Shown here piece by piece: positions 36,189-46,300 of a DNA stretch of 64,000 nt. The translations under genes were made by a program, and so were the position numbers. The DNA lies in assembly GCA_029339505.1 (NCBI GenBank), contig JAQISU010001239.1:9555001-9619000 (forward strand). Reading direction: 5' to 3'. Each line of letters starts with the position of its first letter. The stretch's first letter is position 1. Origin of the DNA: Unio delphinus (Eukaryota > Mollusca > Bivalvia > Unionida > Unionidae). Under the pieces are notes generated by a model. That model was not told the origin of the DNA. It ran no database searches and was given only the letters and a program-made list of their open reading frames with translations.

Positions 36189-36355
36189 ATAGCAATTCCT
36201 TTCCGAACGTTATATCTGGCATTTTTAATGTATTTATTTTATATAGTTTAGAATAGGTATCTCTGGAAAGTTACTTTAAGAATGAGGATGTAAAATACAC
36301 TGATGAATTTACCTGACTGTTTTTCAAAAGTGAATTACATAGCTGTTTTTATGAA

Positions 36356-36392
<37 letters not shown>

Positions 36393-36425
36393 GTAATAAT
36401 CATGATAATAATAATCACAGTCGTA

Positions 36426-36472
<47 letters not shown>

Positions 36473-36736
36473 TTCAATTACCATAAGTTTGGATTTCTTA
36501 AAAAATTACTCTTTTCTAGACTTGCTCCTAACGTGCATGGTTATATTTGTTTTGATTCTGTACATCACAGCAGCAAAAATTGACTATTTTTAATTGAAAC
36601 AATAATGCGTTACTCGAGAACACATAATGGCAGCCATCCCGTGCTGTTGTAATATCAGCAATCTAATATGCACAGTCATACTTATTAATTCACGTATAGT
36701 TACATTTGTTCCGGTTTTCACGTGTTACTCCACATA

Positions 36737-36815
36737 CATTAGGAGGATATCCTTCTAATGTCAGAGGTCCTTCTAATGTTGGTGTGTAAACATGGGGTTG
36801 TCCTCTTAATGTAGG
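36737..36815. repeat. Palindromic ATTAGGAGG cluster (type site)
   Basis: A near-perfect 24-bp palindrome (36737-36760; half-site CATTAGGAGGAT, one mismatched pair) is followed by TCCTTCTAATG, GTTGGTGTG and TCCTCTTAATG. It is repeated after every A and B subrepeat (for example 37563, ~41076, ~47770, ~51275, ~52065, ~55564, ~56346, ~59870, ~60651). Function unknown. Confidence 0.85.
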
Positions 36816-37109
36816 TAATATGTGTATAATATGTTACCTTCAGTAATTTTGTTACTGTATAATCCAAAATCATAGAAAATTAGTAGCTATATATTATGTT
36901 GTTTACAAAATAAGTGTTACTAAACATCATTGTATACGTTCTCCACAATATTGTTTTCTTTTCCTGAGCATGTTACATATTAATGATAGCAATTACTTTC
37001 CGAACGTTATACCTGGCATTTTCAATGTATATAATTTATATAGTTTAGAATAGGTATGTGTGGAAATTTACTTTAAGAATGAGGATGTAAAATTCACAGT
37101 TTTTATAAA

Positions 37110-37110
<1 letters not shown>

Positions 37111-37165
<55 letters not shown>

Positions 37166-37212
37166 TAATAATAATGACAGTAATATTCATAATGATCATA
37201 ATCACAGTCGTC

Positions 37213-37260
<48 letters not shown>

Positions 37261-37263
37261 ACA

Positions 37264-37300
<37 letters not shown>
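37111..37300. repeat. AAT / TTA / ACT hairpin-forming microsatellite
   Basis: (AAT)n, then a ~40-bp centre with CAGTAATATTCATAATGATC, then (TTA)n, then (ACT)n. AAT against TTA are inverted repeats, so the tract can extrude a cruciform. The same arrangement occurs in B of every unit, and a shorter one in A. Confidence 0.9.
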
Positions 37301-37301
<1 letters not shown>

Positions 37302-38444
37302 ATATGCCATGGGTAAGGATTTCTTGAAAAATTATTCCTTTTTAGACTTGCTCCTAACGTGTATGGTTATATTTGTTTTGATTCATTTCATCACAGCAGC
37401 ATAAATTGACTATTTTGAATAAAAAAAAGAATGGGTTACCAGAGGACACATAATGGCAGCCATCCCTTGCTAATATAATATCAGATATCCAACATGCACA
37501 GTTATACTTATAAATTCACGTATAGTTACATTGGTTTCGGTTTTCACGTGTTACTCCACATACACTAGGAGGATATCCTTCTAATGTCAGAGGTCCTCCT
37601 AATGTTGGTGTGTAAACATGGGCTTGTCCTCTTAATGAAGGTAATATGTGTATAATATGTTACCTTCATCAATTGAATGAGTCAAGGCAATTTCACAATC
37701 AATTTTGCTTATGTAATCTATACTATTTTGTGGATACACATTTCTATTGTTGGGCATATGAAAACTTATATAAAGGAGGTGTTCTTGCAAATATATCAAA
37801 TTTCAAACTTTTTGGGTCTACTGTGGTTTTCGACTGACCCGATCATTCATTCTTCAGTATAAACTACCCTTAAGTAAGAAAAATCGTAACTCTACATTAT
37901 TTCAACGCCCACAGTTTTGTCTGGGAAAACCATTTGAATGTGAAAAGATACTTTCATAATGTACGTGTGTATAAGTTGACGTAATGCAATTTGTTGTATG
38001 TAATGAATCTGAATAAGAAATGAAGTAATGTTTCAGTTCTATCCTTGTTCACATCTCAAGAAAACTATGATGACTATATTTTTTCAACGCACCCTACTTG
38101 ATTGACCTTACTATTCCATCAAACATAGCACAGGGTTTACTCACGTATACAACCACAGGAGTTTAAATAGCAGATCATAGCTCCAAATTAGTAAATATGT
38201 TGATTATTAGAATCTTGAAATCTGTTTCCAAATCATGCAATCTACGGGATAGAATTAAAACCAAACATTAGATAGAGACGTGAAACAAAAGGAAAATAAA
38301 CGTATAAATACATAAGACCTCATCTCATAACGGAAAAAAGATGCATCATGAATAATAAAAGATAAGTAAACCAAAGCATTATAGTACAAACATAGGTAAA
38401 AGTACCTCTGTAATCAAATTCCCATTTCTTTAAATGTTCAAAAG

Positions 38445-38530
38445 CAGTGACGTAGCTAAGGGCGTGCATGTTGCCGGGAGAGTTGTCCTGGGGAGGGGCG
38501 CGGGAGGCACCGGAAGAAGAGAACTGGAGG
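38445..38530. repeat. GC-rich islet inside each unit
   Basis: AGTGACGTAGCTAAGGGC, then GGGGAGGGGCGCGGGAGG, stands out sharply from its AT-rich surroundings. It recurs at ~48655, ~52947, ~57233 and ~61537. AGTGACGTAGC..GGG is a phrase seen in dispersed repeats of other animals, so this may be a trapped MITE or SINE fragment. Confidence 0.6.
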
Positions 38531-38932
38531 TATCAGTGTATACTTTTACAATGTGTGCATCATAGAAACATGATGAGAGTCGAATGTTCATTTCTATTAG
38601 ATCCTTGAGCTGTCAACAAAATAAGGTCTAATAATTAATTATAGAAAGAAAAAAATACATGGCAAATATCAGAGAGGCGAGTTTTTTAGTCGGAAAATGT
38701 AGTGTCATAGGGTCAGGGGAAAAAAGATATATTGACGTAATAAGTTTTTGACTATATAATCCAAAATCATAGAGAATTAGTAGCTATATATTATGTTGTT
38801 TACAAATTAAATGTTATTAAACATCATTGCATACACTCTCCACAATATTGATTTCTTTTCCTGAGCATATTACATATAAATGATAGCAATTCCTTTCCGA
38901 ACGTTATTCCTGGCATTATTAATGTATTTAAT

Positions 38933-39178
38933 TTAATTCAACGCATGAATTAATTTCACATCTGCGAGATGACGTTGTTGTCGATCACCGCTCCGGTAAG
39001 CTATATCGTGTATTCGACACGCGTCATCAATTGCATTAATCGGATTTTCTCCCGGGTTAGGATTATCTTGACTATCAAGTCTGTTATCTAATCGTGTTCC
39101 CGGTCCACAATAACTATATCCTGGAGGGTGTTTTTCACCTTGATACTCTGCCCATGGTGTTCCTGGGCGTTTAGACAC
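38933..39178 (-). CDS. Parvovirus-type phospholipase A2 domain, unit 1
   Basis: An 81-codon open frame. The calcium-loop motif YCGPG is at residues 23-27 and the catalytic helix D-D-A-C-R-I-H-D-I-A-Y at 51-61, with the His-Asp pair at 57-58, so the catalytic residues are all present. This is the compact viral PLA2 known from parvovirus VP1 and, from memory, reported in some adintovirus/Polinton-like genomes; it hydrolyses phospholipids to let virions cross the endosomal membrane. The upstream minus-strand sequence to 39339 still shows a CxxC zinc-ribbon start but is out of frame with stops, so the frame is probably a truncated pseudogene part. It is divergent from the ATPase. Confidence 0.8.
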   Translation of the reverse strand: MSKRPGTPWAEYQGEKHPPGYSYCGPGTRLDNRLDSQDNPNPGENPINAIDDACRIHDIAYRSGDRQQRHLADVKLIHALN

Positions 39179-39339
39179 CTTGGCGGCGATATCACCACCG
39201 CTTTGGTTCTACAAATCGATATTTTCTTGTCCCGCATATTTCACATTTGCCGGTGACCGCTTCTCAGTATTTTTGTGGTAACAGTCGTTGGGTCAATAGT
39301 TAGTGTACGCTTCTTACATTTTACACAATATAAATCCAT
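39179..39339 (-). pseudogene. Broken zinc-ribbon N-terminus of the PLA2 gene, unit 1
   Basis: Minus-strand reading from Met at 39339 gives CVKCKKR, and after a frame change CEICGTRKYRF, a CxxC...CxxCG zinc ribbon, before running into the PLA2 frame. At least one stop and two frame changes separate the parts. All array units share this architecture (for example 49387-49550), and so does the old fossil at 30009, so the ribbon-PLA2 fusion was a genuine viral protein. Confidence 0.7.
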
Positions 39340-39360
39340 AATATTATTATGTTATATATA

Positions 39361-39417
39361 ATGGAAGTAATTAATTTTTCGACTCTAAAGAAAAAACAAC
39401 CTGGTCGTCGAGTATGA
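39361..39417 (+). pseudogene. Duplicated, aborted ATPase start
   Basis: An 18-codon frame beginning MEVINFSTLKKKQ duplicates the first residues of the true ATPase (MEVIDFSALKKKQ at 39695) and then meets TGA. It is followed by a degenerate second copy of the PLA2 5' end (~39418-39500, minus). The spacer is therefore a tandem duplication of the whole divergent promoter region. Present in all units. Confidence 0.8.
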
Positions 39418-39682
39418 TATCTAATCGTGTTCCTGGTCCACAGTAGCTATGTTTTTCCCGCGTTGGAAATTCTCAAATGCACTTGTCCCAGGGGGTTCCA
39501 AGAATCTTGTCCAAATGTCTGACATATTCCCAGTTTTTTTAAAAAAATCGATATTTCTTTTTATTACAAATTTCACACGTGCCGGTGACCACTTATTTTT
39601 TATTTATTATGATAAATTTCGTTGGTTCAAGAGTTGGTGTATATTTCCTACATTTTACACAATATAAATTCATATTATTATT

Positions 39683-40354
39683 ATGTTATATCTAATGGAA
39701 GTAATTGATTTTTCCGCGCTAAAGAAAAAACAACAAGTTAAACATCATCCAATGTTACCAAACTCTATTCGGATGATCATCGTCGGGCCTTCAGGTAGTG
39801 GTAAAACTCAGTTGTTGTTAACGTTGATAATGAAATACCTAAAATGGGACAAATTATATTTAGTTGCCCCAAGCGTTGACGATCAACGTTGTTATTAAGT
39901 ATTAAAAGATTACAACGAAAATGCTTCAGAAATTGCTGCCGAAGATGTTATTGAGTTTATTACAGAGATTGACGAAGCGCCATCCGTGGAAGACCTGGAT
40001 GGAAGCGTTAACAATCTTGTTGTGTACGATGATGTGATAATAGATAAACGAAAAAATCCAGCTAGAATATTTTCCCGAAGGCGTCACAAAAACATTGACG
40101 TGATATACCTCACTCAACGCTATACACAAATTCCAAAGGTAATCAGAGATAATTGTAGTTTGTTGTGTATATTTAACGGAGTTGATACTCATGCGCTACG
40201 AAATATTTGGCAAACTTGGTGCTCCAGTATGAATCATAATCAATTCCAAAATTTCTTCACTGGTGCTCGAGCTACCCCACAAGGATTTGTAACGATAAAT
40301 ATACACGATCCTCGGACACGATATCGTATTGGATTAGACCGTATTTATGATTAA
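39683..40354 (+). pseudogene. Polinton/adintovirus-type packaging ATPase, unit 1
   Basis: FtsK/HerA-superfamily (A32-like) DNA-packaging ATPase. Walker A GPSGSGKT sits ~30 codons from the likely start Met at 39695; the Met at 39683 is less likely, because the duplicated start corresponds to the second one. Walker B is NNLVVYDD (~40010-40033), and the C-terminal signature RRRHKN..VIYLTQRYTQIPKVIRDNC is typical of Polinton, adintovirus and adenovirus-like packaging enzymes. TAA at 39896-39898 interrupts an otherwise continuous frame of ~220 codons in the same phase. The old fossil has a sense codon at this site. Total length is near the ~200-250 residues usual for the family. Confidence 0.88.
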
Positions 40355-40526
40355 TTCGGTTAAGCCCATAGCAGCAGAAGGGGGCGCGACAACTACTTTG
40401 GCGTCCTCTTTTTTATTCTGGTTGGCCAAATGGACGCTTTTTTACGATTTGGAGGAAGCCTTGGTTTGCCAAATGGACGCTTCTAAAAGTTTTCGGATTC
40501 ACCCTCCTTGCTGCTCATATAAATAA
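40347..40526 (+). CDS. Small open frame overlapping the ATPase stop, unit 1
   Basis: ATG at 40347 overlaps the ATPase stop (ATGATTAA) and opens 59 codons: MINSVKPIAAEGGATTTLAS, then a hydrophobic stretch FLFWLAKWTLFY, then DLEEAL. Start-stop overlap is typical of compact virus genomes, so this may be the 5' end of the next viral gene, cut off at the unit junction. In units 2-5 the ATG is ATA. Product not recognised; it may also be chance. Confidence 0.35.
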   Translation: MINSVKPIAAEGGATTTLASSFLFWLAKWTLFYDLEEALVCQMDASKSFRIHPPCCSYK

Positions 40527-40750
40527 TAGCAATTCCTTTCCGAACGTTATAGCTGGCATTTTTAATGTATTTATTTTATATAGTTTAGAATAGGTATCTC
40601 TGGAAAGTTACTTTAAGAATGAGGATGTAAAATACACTGATGAATTTACCTGACTGTTTTTCAAAAGTGAATTACATAGCTGTTTTTATGAAAATAATAA
40701 TAACAATAATAATAAAAGTAATAATCATGATAATAATAATCACAGTCGTA

Positions 40751-40802
<52 letters not shown>

Positions 40803-41443
40803 CTACAACTTCAATTGCCATAAGTTTGGATTTCTTAAAAAATTACTCCTTTCTAGACTTCCTCCTAACGTGCATGGTTATATTTGTTTTGATTCTGTAC
40901 ATAACAGCAGCAAAAATTGACTATTTTTATTTGAAATAATAATGCGTTACTCGAGAACACATAATGGCAGCCATCCCGTGCTGTTGTAATATCAGCAATC
41001 TAATATGCACAGTCATACTTATTAATTCACGTATAGTTACATTTGTTCCGGTTTTCACGTGTTACTCCACATACATTAGGAGGATATCCTTCTAATGTCA
41101 GAGGTCCTCCTAATGTTGGTGTGTAAACATGGGGTTGTCCTCTTAATGTAGGTAATATGTGTATAATATGTTACCTTCAGTAATTTTGTGACTGTATAAT
41201 CCAAAATCATAGAAAATTAGTAGCTATATATTATGTTGTTTACAAAATAAGTGTTACTAAACATTGTATACGTTCTCCACAATATTGTTTTCTTTTTCTG
41301 AGCATATTACATATTAATGATAGCAATTACTTTCCGAACGTTATACCTGGCATTTTCAATGTATATAATTTATATAGTTTAGAAAAGGTATCTGTGGAAA
41401 GTTACTTTAAGAATGAGGATGTAAAATTCACAGTTTTTATAAA

Positions 41444-41493
<50 letters not shown>

Positions 41494-41540
41494 TAATAAT
41501 AATGACAGTAATATTCATAATGATCATAATCACAGTCGTC

Positions 41541-41592
<52 letters not shown>

Positions 41593-42128
41593 CCCCTGCG
41601 GGTTCGGGGTTGTAGAATTGGCCCGACGTGCCTCGCCACGTGTCGTAAAAGGCGACTAAGTAGAGGCAACCTGTTTGCCGTGGGTTGCGTCCCGTGTCGG
41701 GGGAGGAAAGGATCCTGGTAGTTGCAACACACTACTATGGCCTCTACTTCTCCTAGACGGGTGGTCGAGATGGGCCCGGTCTCGACAAATCGGCTGGTCA
41801 CGCCGAGCCCTAGGAAGTCTTTATTAACTCTCTCACCTCCTTTTACTTTCTCCTTGTATCTCTTTTGATACCACCGTTGCCCCTACTTTCTATTCCTGTG
41901 TCTTTCCCTTTTCCAAATCTTAGAAGACTTCCTAGAAGGCGGTGGCTCAACGGGTCAATCGGGGGGTAATTTTACTGACCTTAGAAATTGGCGACTTCAG
42001 GGTCAACTAAAGGTAATTTTATCAACTGAGTATGGCATCTGTGTATCCCTGGCACTTTAAAAGTGTCCCCTTGTTGGGCTCCTTGGTGGGTGGGGAGCAC
42101 GGGTGCTGAATTTTTCAATCATGCCATC

Positions 42129-43295
42129 ATGGAGAATTCCAAAAAAACACTTAAACGTACCAAAACTGTGTCATCAGAGTCGGATGATGAACCATGTAGT
42201 GTGGAATCCTTTCCTCGCTTCATGGTCATCCAATCAAAAGACGAAACTAAACAACTTGCTAAATTATCGCCATTTATAGTCGAAAAGACTATACTTGGAT
42301 TAGTCGGCAAGCCGAAAAGTATCAAAAAACTCAGATCAGGCGGCCTACTTGTAGAGTGTGAGCGCAAAGCACAAACTGAAAATGTACTGAAAATTAAGAC
42401 CTTTCACGATATTCCAGTAACCTGCTCCGCCCACTCTACACTTAATACATCAAAAGGCGTCATTCGTTGCCGTGACCTTGCTGGAGTCAGCGACAAGGAA
42501 ATCGTCGAGGGCATGAAAAATGAAGGTGTCACTGCAGTCCGTAGAATTCGTATCAAACGAAACAAAAATCTGCAGGACACCAACACTATTATACTCACCT
42601 TTAATAAGCCAACATTACCTAAAGTGGTCAAGGTTGGCTTCCTACAAGTTAAGGTTGAGGTATACATACCAAATCCCCTCCGATGTTACAAATGTCAAAG
42701 ATACGGTCATCATGAAGACAGATGCTCTAGAAGCCAAATATGTGGCCGATGCGGCGACCCCTCCCACGGGGAATCAGAGTGCAAAGCCACTCCGCATTGC
42801 GTCAACTGCGGCAAGGAACACCATGCTAGTTCAAAAGAATGCGACACATGGAGACAGGAGAAGGAAATCCAGAGGGTGAAATACACTTCCAACATTACCT
42901 ATCCAGAGGCCAGGAAGCTTGTTCAAGCTAGATCACTCCCCGGCCCATCCTTCTCAACTGTAGTGAAGAGCAGCCAAAAAGCAACGAAAGACGCACAAAC
43001 TCAAACAAACCCACCTGAAGCCCATTGCGACTCAAACATCCCGCACTACAAACCACAGAAAAACTCGACATCGACACAAACAACATTTAACAATACTCCA
43101 CCACCAAAATCACCAAAAGGCAAGAAAAAACTACAAAAAAATAGGCAGCAAAAAGGGTCTGATGACCCTATAAAGATGCACAACAGGTTTGGAGACTTAG
43201 AGGACATGGATGCAGAAGAATCTGCTTCATGTCCTCAGGGTAGCTCCAGACCTAACAATAAAAAATACACTCCCGTACTTCCTCCAGATAAATAA
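42129..43295 (+). CDS. LINE ORF1, nucleic-acid-binding gag-like protein
   Basis: 388 codons from the chosen Met at 42129 (MENSKKTLKRTKTVSSES); an in-frame Met at 42063 would add 22 residues that look like UTR (ending in the phrase FFNHAI). The N-terminal half is a compact RRM-like region. Three CCHC zinc knuckles follow: residues 186-199 (CYKC..H..C), 205-218 (CGRC..H..C) and 224-238 (CVNC..H..C). The C-terminus is basic and Ser/Thr/Pro-rich (KSPKGKKKLQKN). Such proteins coat the LINE RNA to form the ribonucleoprotein that ORF2 reverse-transcribes. ORF2 starts 62 bp downstream in another frame. Confidence 0.9.
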   Translation: MENSKKTLKRTKTVSSESDDEPCSVESFPRFMVIQSKDETKQLAKLSPFIVEKTILGLVGKPKSIKKLRSGGLLVECERKAQTENVLKIKTFHDIPVTCSAHSTLNTSKGVIRCRDLAGVSDKEIVEGMKNEGVTAVRRIRIKRNKNLQDTNTIILTFNKPTLPKVVKVGFLQVKVEVYIPNPLRCYKCQRYGHHEDRCSRSQICGRCGDPSHGESECKATPHCVNCGKEHHASSKECDTWRQEKEIQRVKYTSNITYPEARKLVQARSLPGPSFSTVVKSSQKATKDAQTQTNPPEAHCDSNIPHYKPQKNSTSTQTTFNNTPPPKSPKGKKKLQKNRQQKGSDDPIKMHNRFGDLEDMDAEESASCPQGSSRPNNKKYTPVLPPDK

Positions 43296-43357
43296 CCAAA
43301 CAGTTTGCCTCCGCGAAAGGTCTAACCTAGCTCCAGAATCTTTAATATAAAGTTGTA

Positions 43358-46300
43358 ATGAAAAACACCATTTTACAATGGAACTGTAGAGGACTTAAAG
43401 CTAACTACCATGATATTCTTCTGCTTTTAAACGAACATGATCCAGCAGTACTATGTCTTCAGGAAACATTTTTAAAAAATACAGATAACATCACACTTAA
43501 AAACTACTCCCTGTTTAACAACTATTCTCAGAATGTTGACAGGGCCTCAGGAGGAGTCTCTGTTATTGTGAACAACAGAGCCCCTCATAGGGTCATACCT
43601 CTAAACACAAATTTACAAGCCATTGCTGTAAGCGTCACTCTTCATCGAGTGATTACATTTTGCTCTATTTACTTACCACCAAACACTAACCTAGTTCCAA
43701 ACGATTTAGATTCCCTTGTTCAACAACTTCCCGCACCATTTGTTTTACTCGGGGATTTTAATGCCCATAACATTTTATGGGGATCAAATCATATAAGTGA
43801 CAGAGGTCACAAAGTTGAAGATTTTATTTCTAGACATGATCTGTGTCTATATAATACCAAAACACCTACATGTCTACACCCAGGCACGAGTACATACACA
43901 TGCATCGATTTGACAATTTGTTCTCCCTCGCTGCTTTTGGACTATGAATGGAAGGTCGCTGATGACCTTCACAGCAGCGATCACTTCCCAATCTCCCTTG
44001 TAAATCTTAACTCTACAATTGATGAAATAACTCCACAATGGAATTTAAAGAAGGCCGACTGGGCCAAGTTCGAAACACTCTGTAAAACTAGGCTGAATGA
44101 GGATACAGTTTTCAATGTTAGCGACCCCATTCAGCTCTTTACATCTATTTTAACAGAAATTGCAGAAGAATCTATCCCCAAATCCTCCACAAACTGTAAA
44201 AGAACCCTAAAACCTTGGGTCACTAAGGAATGTAAGGAAGCCATTAGACTACGCCGAAAAGCATTAAAAAAATTTAATAATCATCCGACGCCCGAAAACT
44301 TAAATATATATCGCATTGTCCGGGCTAAAGCTCGCCGCACAATCAAAGAAAGTAAAAGAGCATCATGGAAGAAATATGTTTCTTCTTTAAACTCTCGTTC
44401 CTCTGTTAAGAAAGTTTGGGATACTATACGCAAAATAAACGGAAAGAGCAAACAAAACCCTCTCCGACATCTGACACTGAACAATAACAACTTTAATTCA
44501 AAACGTGACATTGCAAATACTCTTGCTGACAGTTTCTCCAAAAGTTCATCATCATCTAATTATTCAGAAGCTTTCCAAAAACTTAAAACTCGAAAAGAAA
44601 AGACACGTTTAAAATTCACATCCAACAACTCGGAAAGTTATAATCAGTTGTTCTCATTATCGGAGCTTAGGGAGGCTTTAGATAAGGCCCATGATACATC
44701 CACTGGGTCTGACGAAATACATTACCAGTTTTTGAAACACCTCCCAGAATCATCATTAACATCTCTTTTGAAACTCTTCAATGATTTATGGATCACTGGT
44801 AATGTACCAAAAATCTGGAAAGAAGCTACTGTAATACCAGTCCCCAAACCAGGTAAAGATAGCGAAGACCCCAACAGCTATCGACCAATTGCACTGACAA
44901 GCTGTGTGTGCAAAACAATGGAACGAATGATCAATTCTCGACTTATCTGGTACTTGGAAACTAACAATTTAATATCTCCTTTCCAAAGTGGCTTTCGTTA
45001 TGGACGGAGCACCAATGATCATCTGGTTAGACTAGAAACATTCATTCGTGATGCATTTATCAAGAAAGAACATTTAGTAGCGGTTTTCTTTGATTTAGAA
45101 AAGGACTATGACACGACATGGAAGTACGGGATACTAAATGACCTGCACGATCTAGGTCTAAAAGGCCGTCTGCCCTCTTTCATATCCAGCTTTCTCTCAG
45201 ACAGAGAATTCAAGGTACGAGTGAGCTCCACTCTATCAGATTTGCACGAGCAAGAGATGGGTGTGCCCCAGGGCAGTATTTTATCCGTGACACTTTTCAA
45301 TATCAAAATTAATAGTATCACAAAGTGTCTGACTCCTGGTGTGGATTGCTCGCTATATGTTGATGATTTTCTAATATGTTATAGATCGAAGCACATGCAT
45401 ACAATTGAAAGACAACTTCAGCAAAATATAAACAAGATTCAAAGTTGGGCCAGTGCAAACGGTTTCAAATTCTCGAAGTCTAAAACAGTATGCATGCATT
45501 TCTGTCAGTTACGAAGACATCATGATGAACCTCATCTCACGCTGGATGGAACACCTATTCCAGTTGTTGAGGAAACAAAATTTTTAGGTATTATCTTTGA
45601 CAGAAGACTGACTTTTATTCCACACCTAAAGAACTTGAAAGCTAAATGCTCAAAAGCACTTGACCTACTTAAATTAGTATCGCACACTGACTGGGGTGCT
45701 GATAGAAAAATCATCCTGAATTTATATAGAACGTTTATTCGTTCCAAACTAGACTATGGTTGCGTTGTGTATGGCTCAGCCAGGTTATCATATTTGAAAA
45801 TACTTGATCCAATTCATCATCAGGGTATAAGACTGGCTTTGGGAGCATTTAAAACTTCCCCATGTGAAAGCCTTCTAGCTGAGGCGAATGAACCACCATT
45901 ATCACATCGTAGAGACATGCTTTCCGCACAGTATGCTCTCAAATTAAAATCAAACCCTCTGAATCCTGCTTTTTCGGCTGTTTTTCAACCCAAATACAAA
46001 ACTTTATACGAAAATAAACCAAACGCCATACCTTCCTTTGGCATTAGAATATTATCCAGCCTTGACACTACAAATATAGATCTTTCTAACATTCAGAAAA
46101 CGTCTATCCCCGAAACACCACCCTGGCTAATTAAACAACCAAAAGTACTTTTTACGCTACACGACGGTAAAAAATCTGAGACAAACCCTTCTGTCTTCCA
46201 CAACTTTTACCATGAACTCCTCACCGAATTTAAAAACTACACCAGAATTTACACTGATGGATCAAAGGATGAGGAAAAGGCTTCTGCAGCCTTTGTTTGT

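Larger units (their letters stand above)
36189..40525. repeat. Array unit 1
   Basis: The most divergent full unit: longer AAT/TTA tracts, the only PLA2 with PP rather than LP at residues 18-19, and the only unit that keeps an ATG overlapping the ATPase stop. Paired palindromic clusters lie at 36737-36815 and 37563-37640. Confidence 0.93.

Noticed and set aside
36303..36593. Poly-Ile open frames ending in a hydrophobic tail, repeated in every unit (also 37060, 40640, 41394, 50875, 51599, 55167, 55888, 59427, 60194)
   Set aside because: The Ile runs are AAT/ATT repeats read in one frame; their length varies by whole repeats and the flanks are module DNA. I see no sign of a conserved membrane protein beyond DNA identity.
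38933..39178. Secreted animal (venom-type) PLA2
   Set aside because: Too short, no signal peptide, no multi-cysteine pattern; the compact YCGPG / DDACRIHD layout and ATPase neighbour point to the viral type.
39926..40192. 88-codon minus-strand frame in every unit
   Set aside because: Antisense shadow of the ATPase coding strand.
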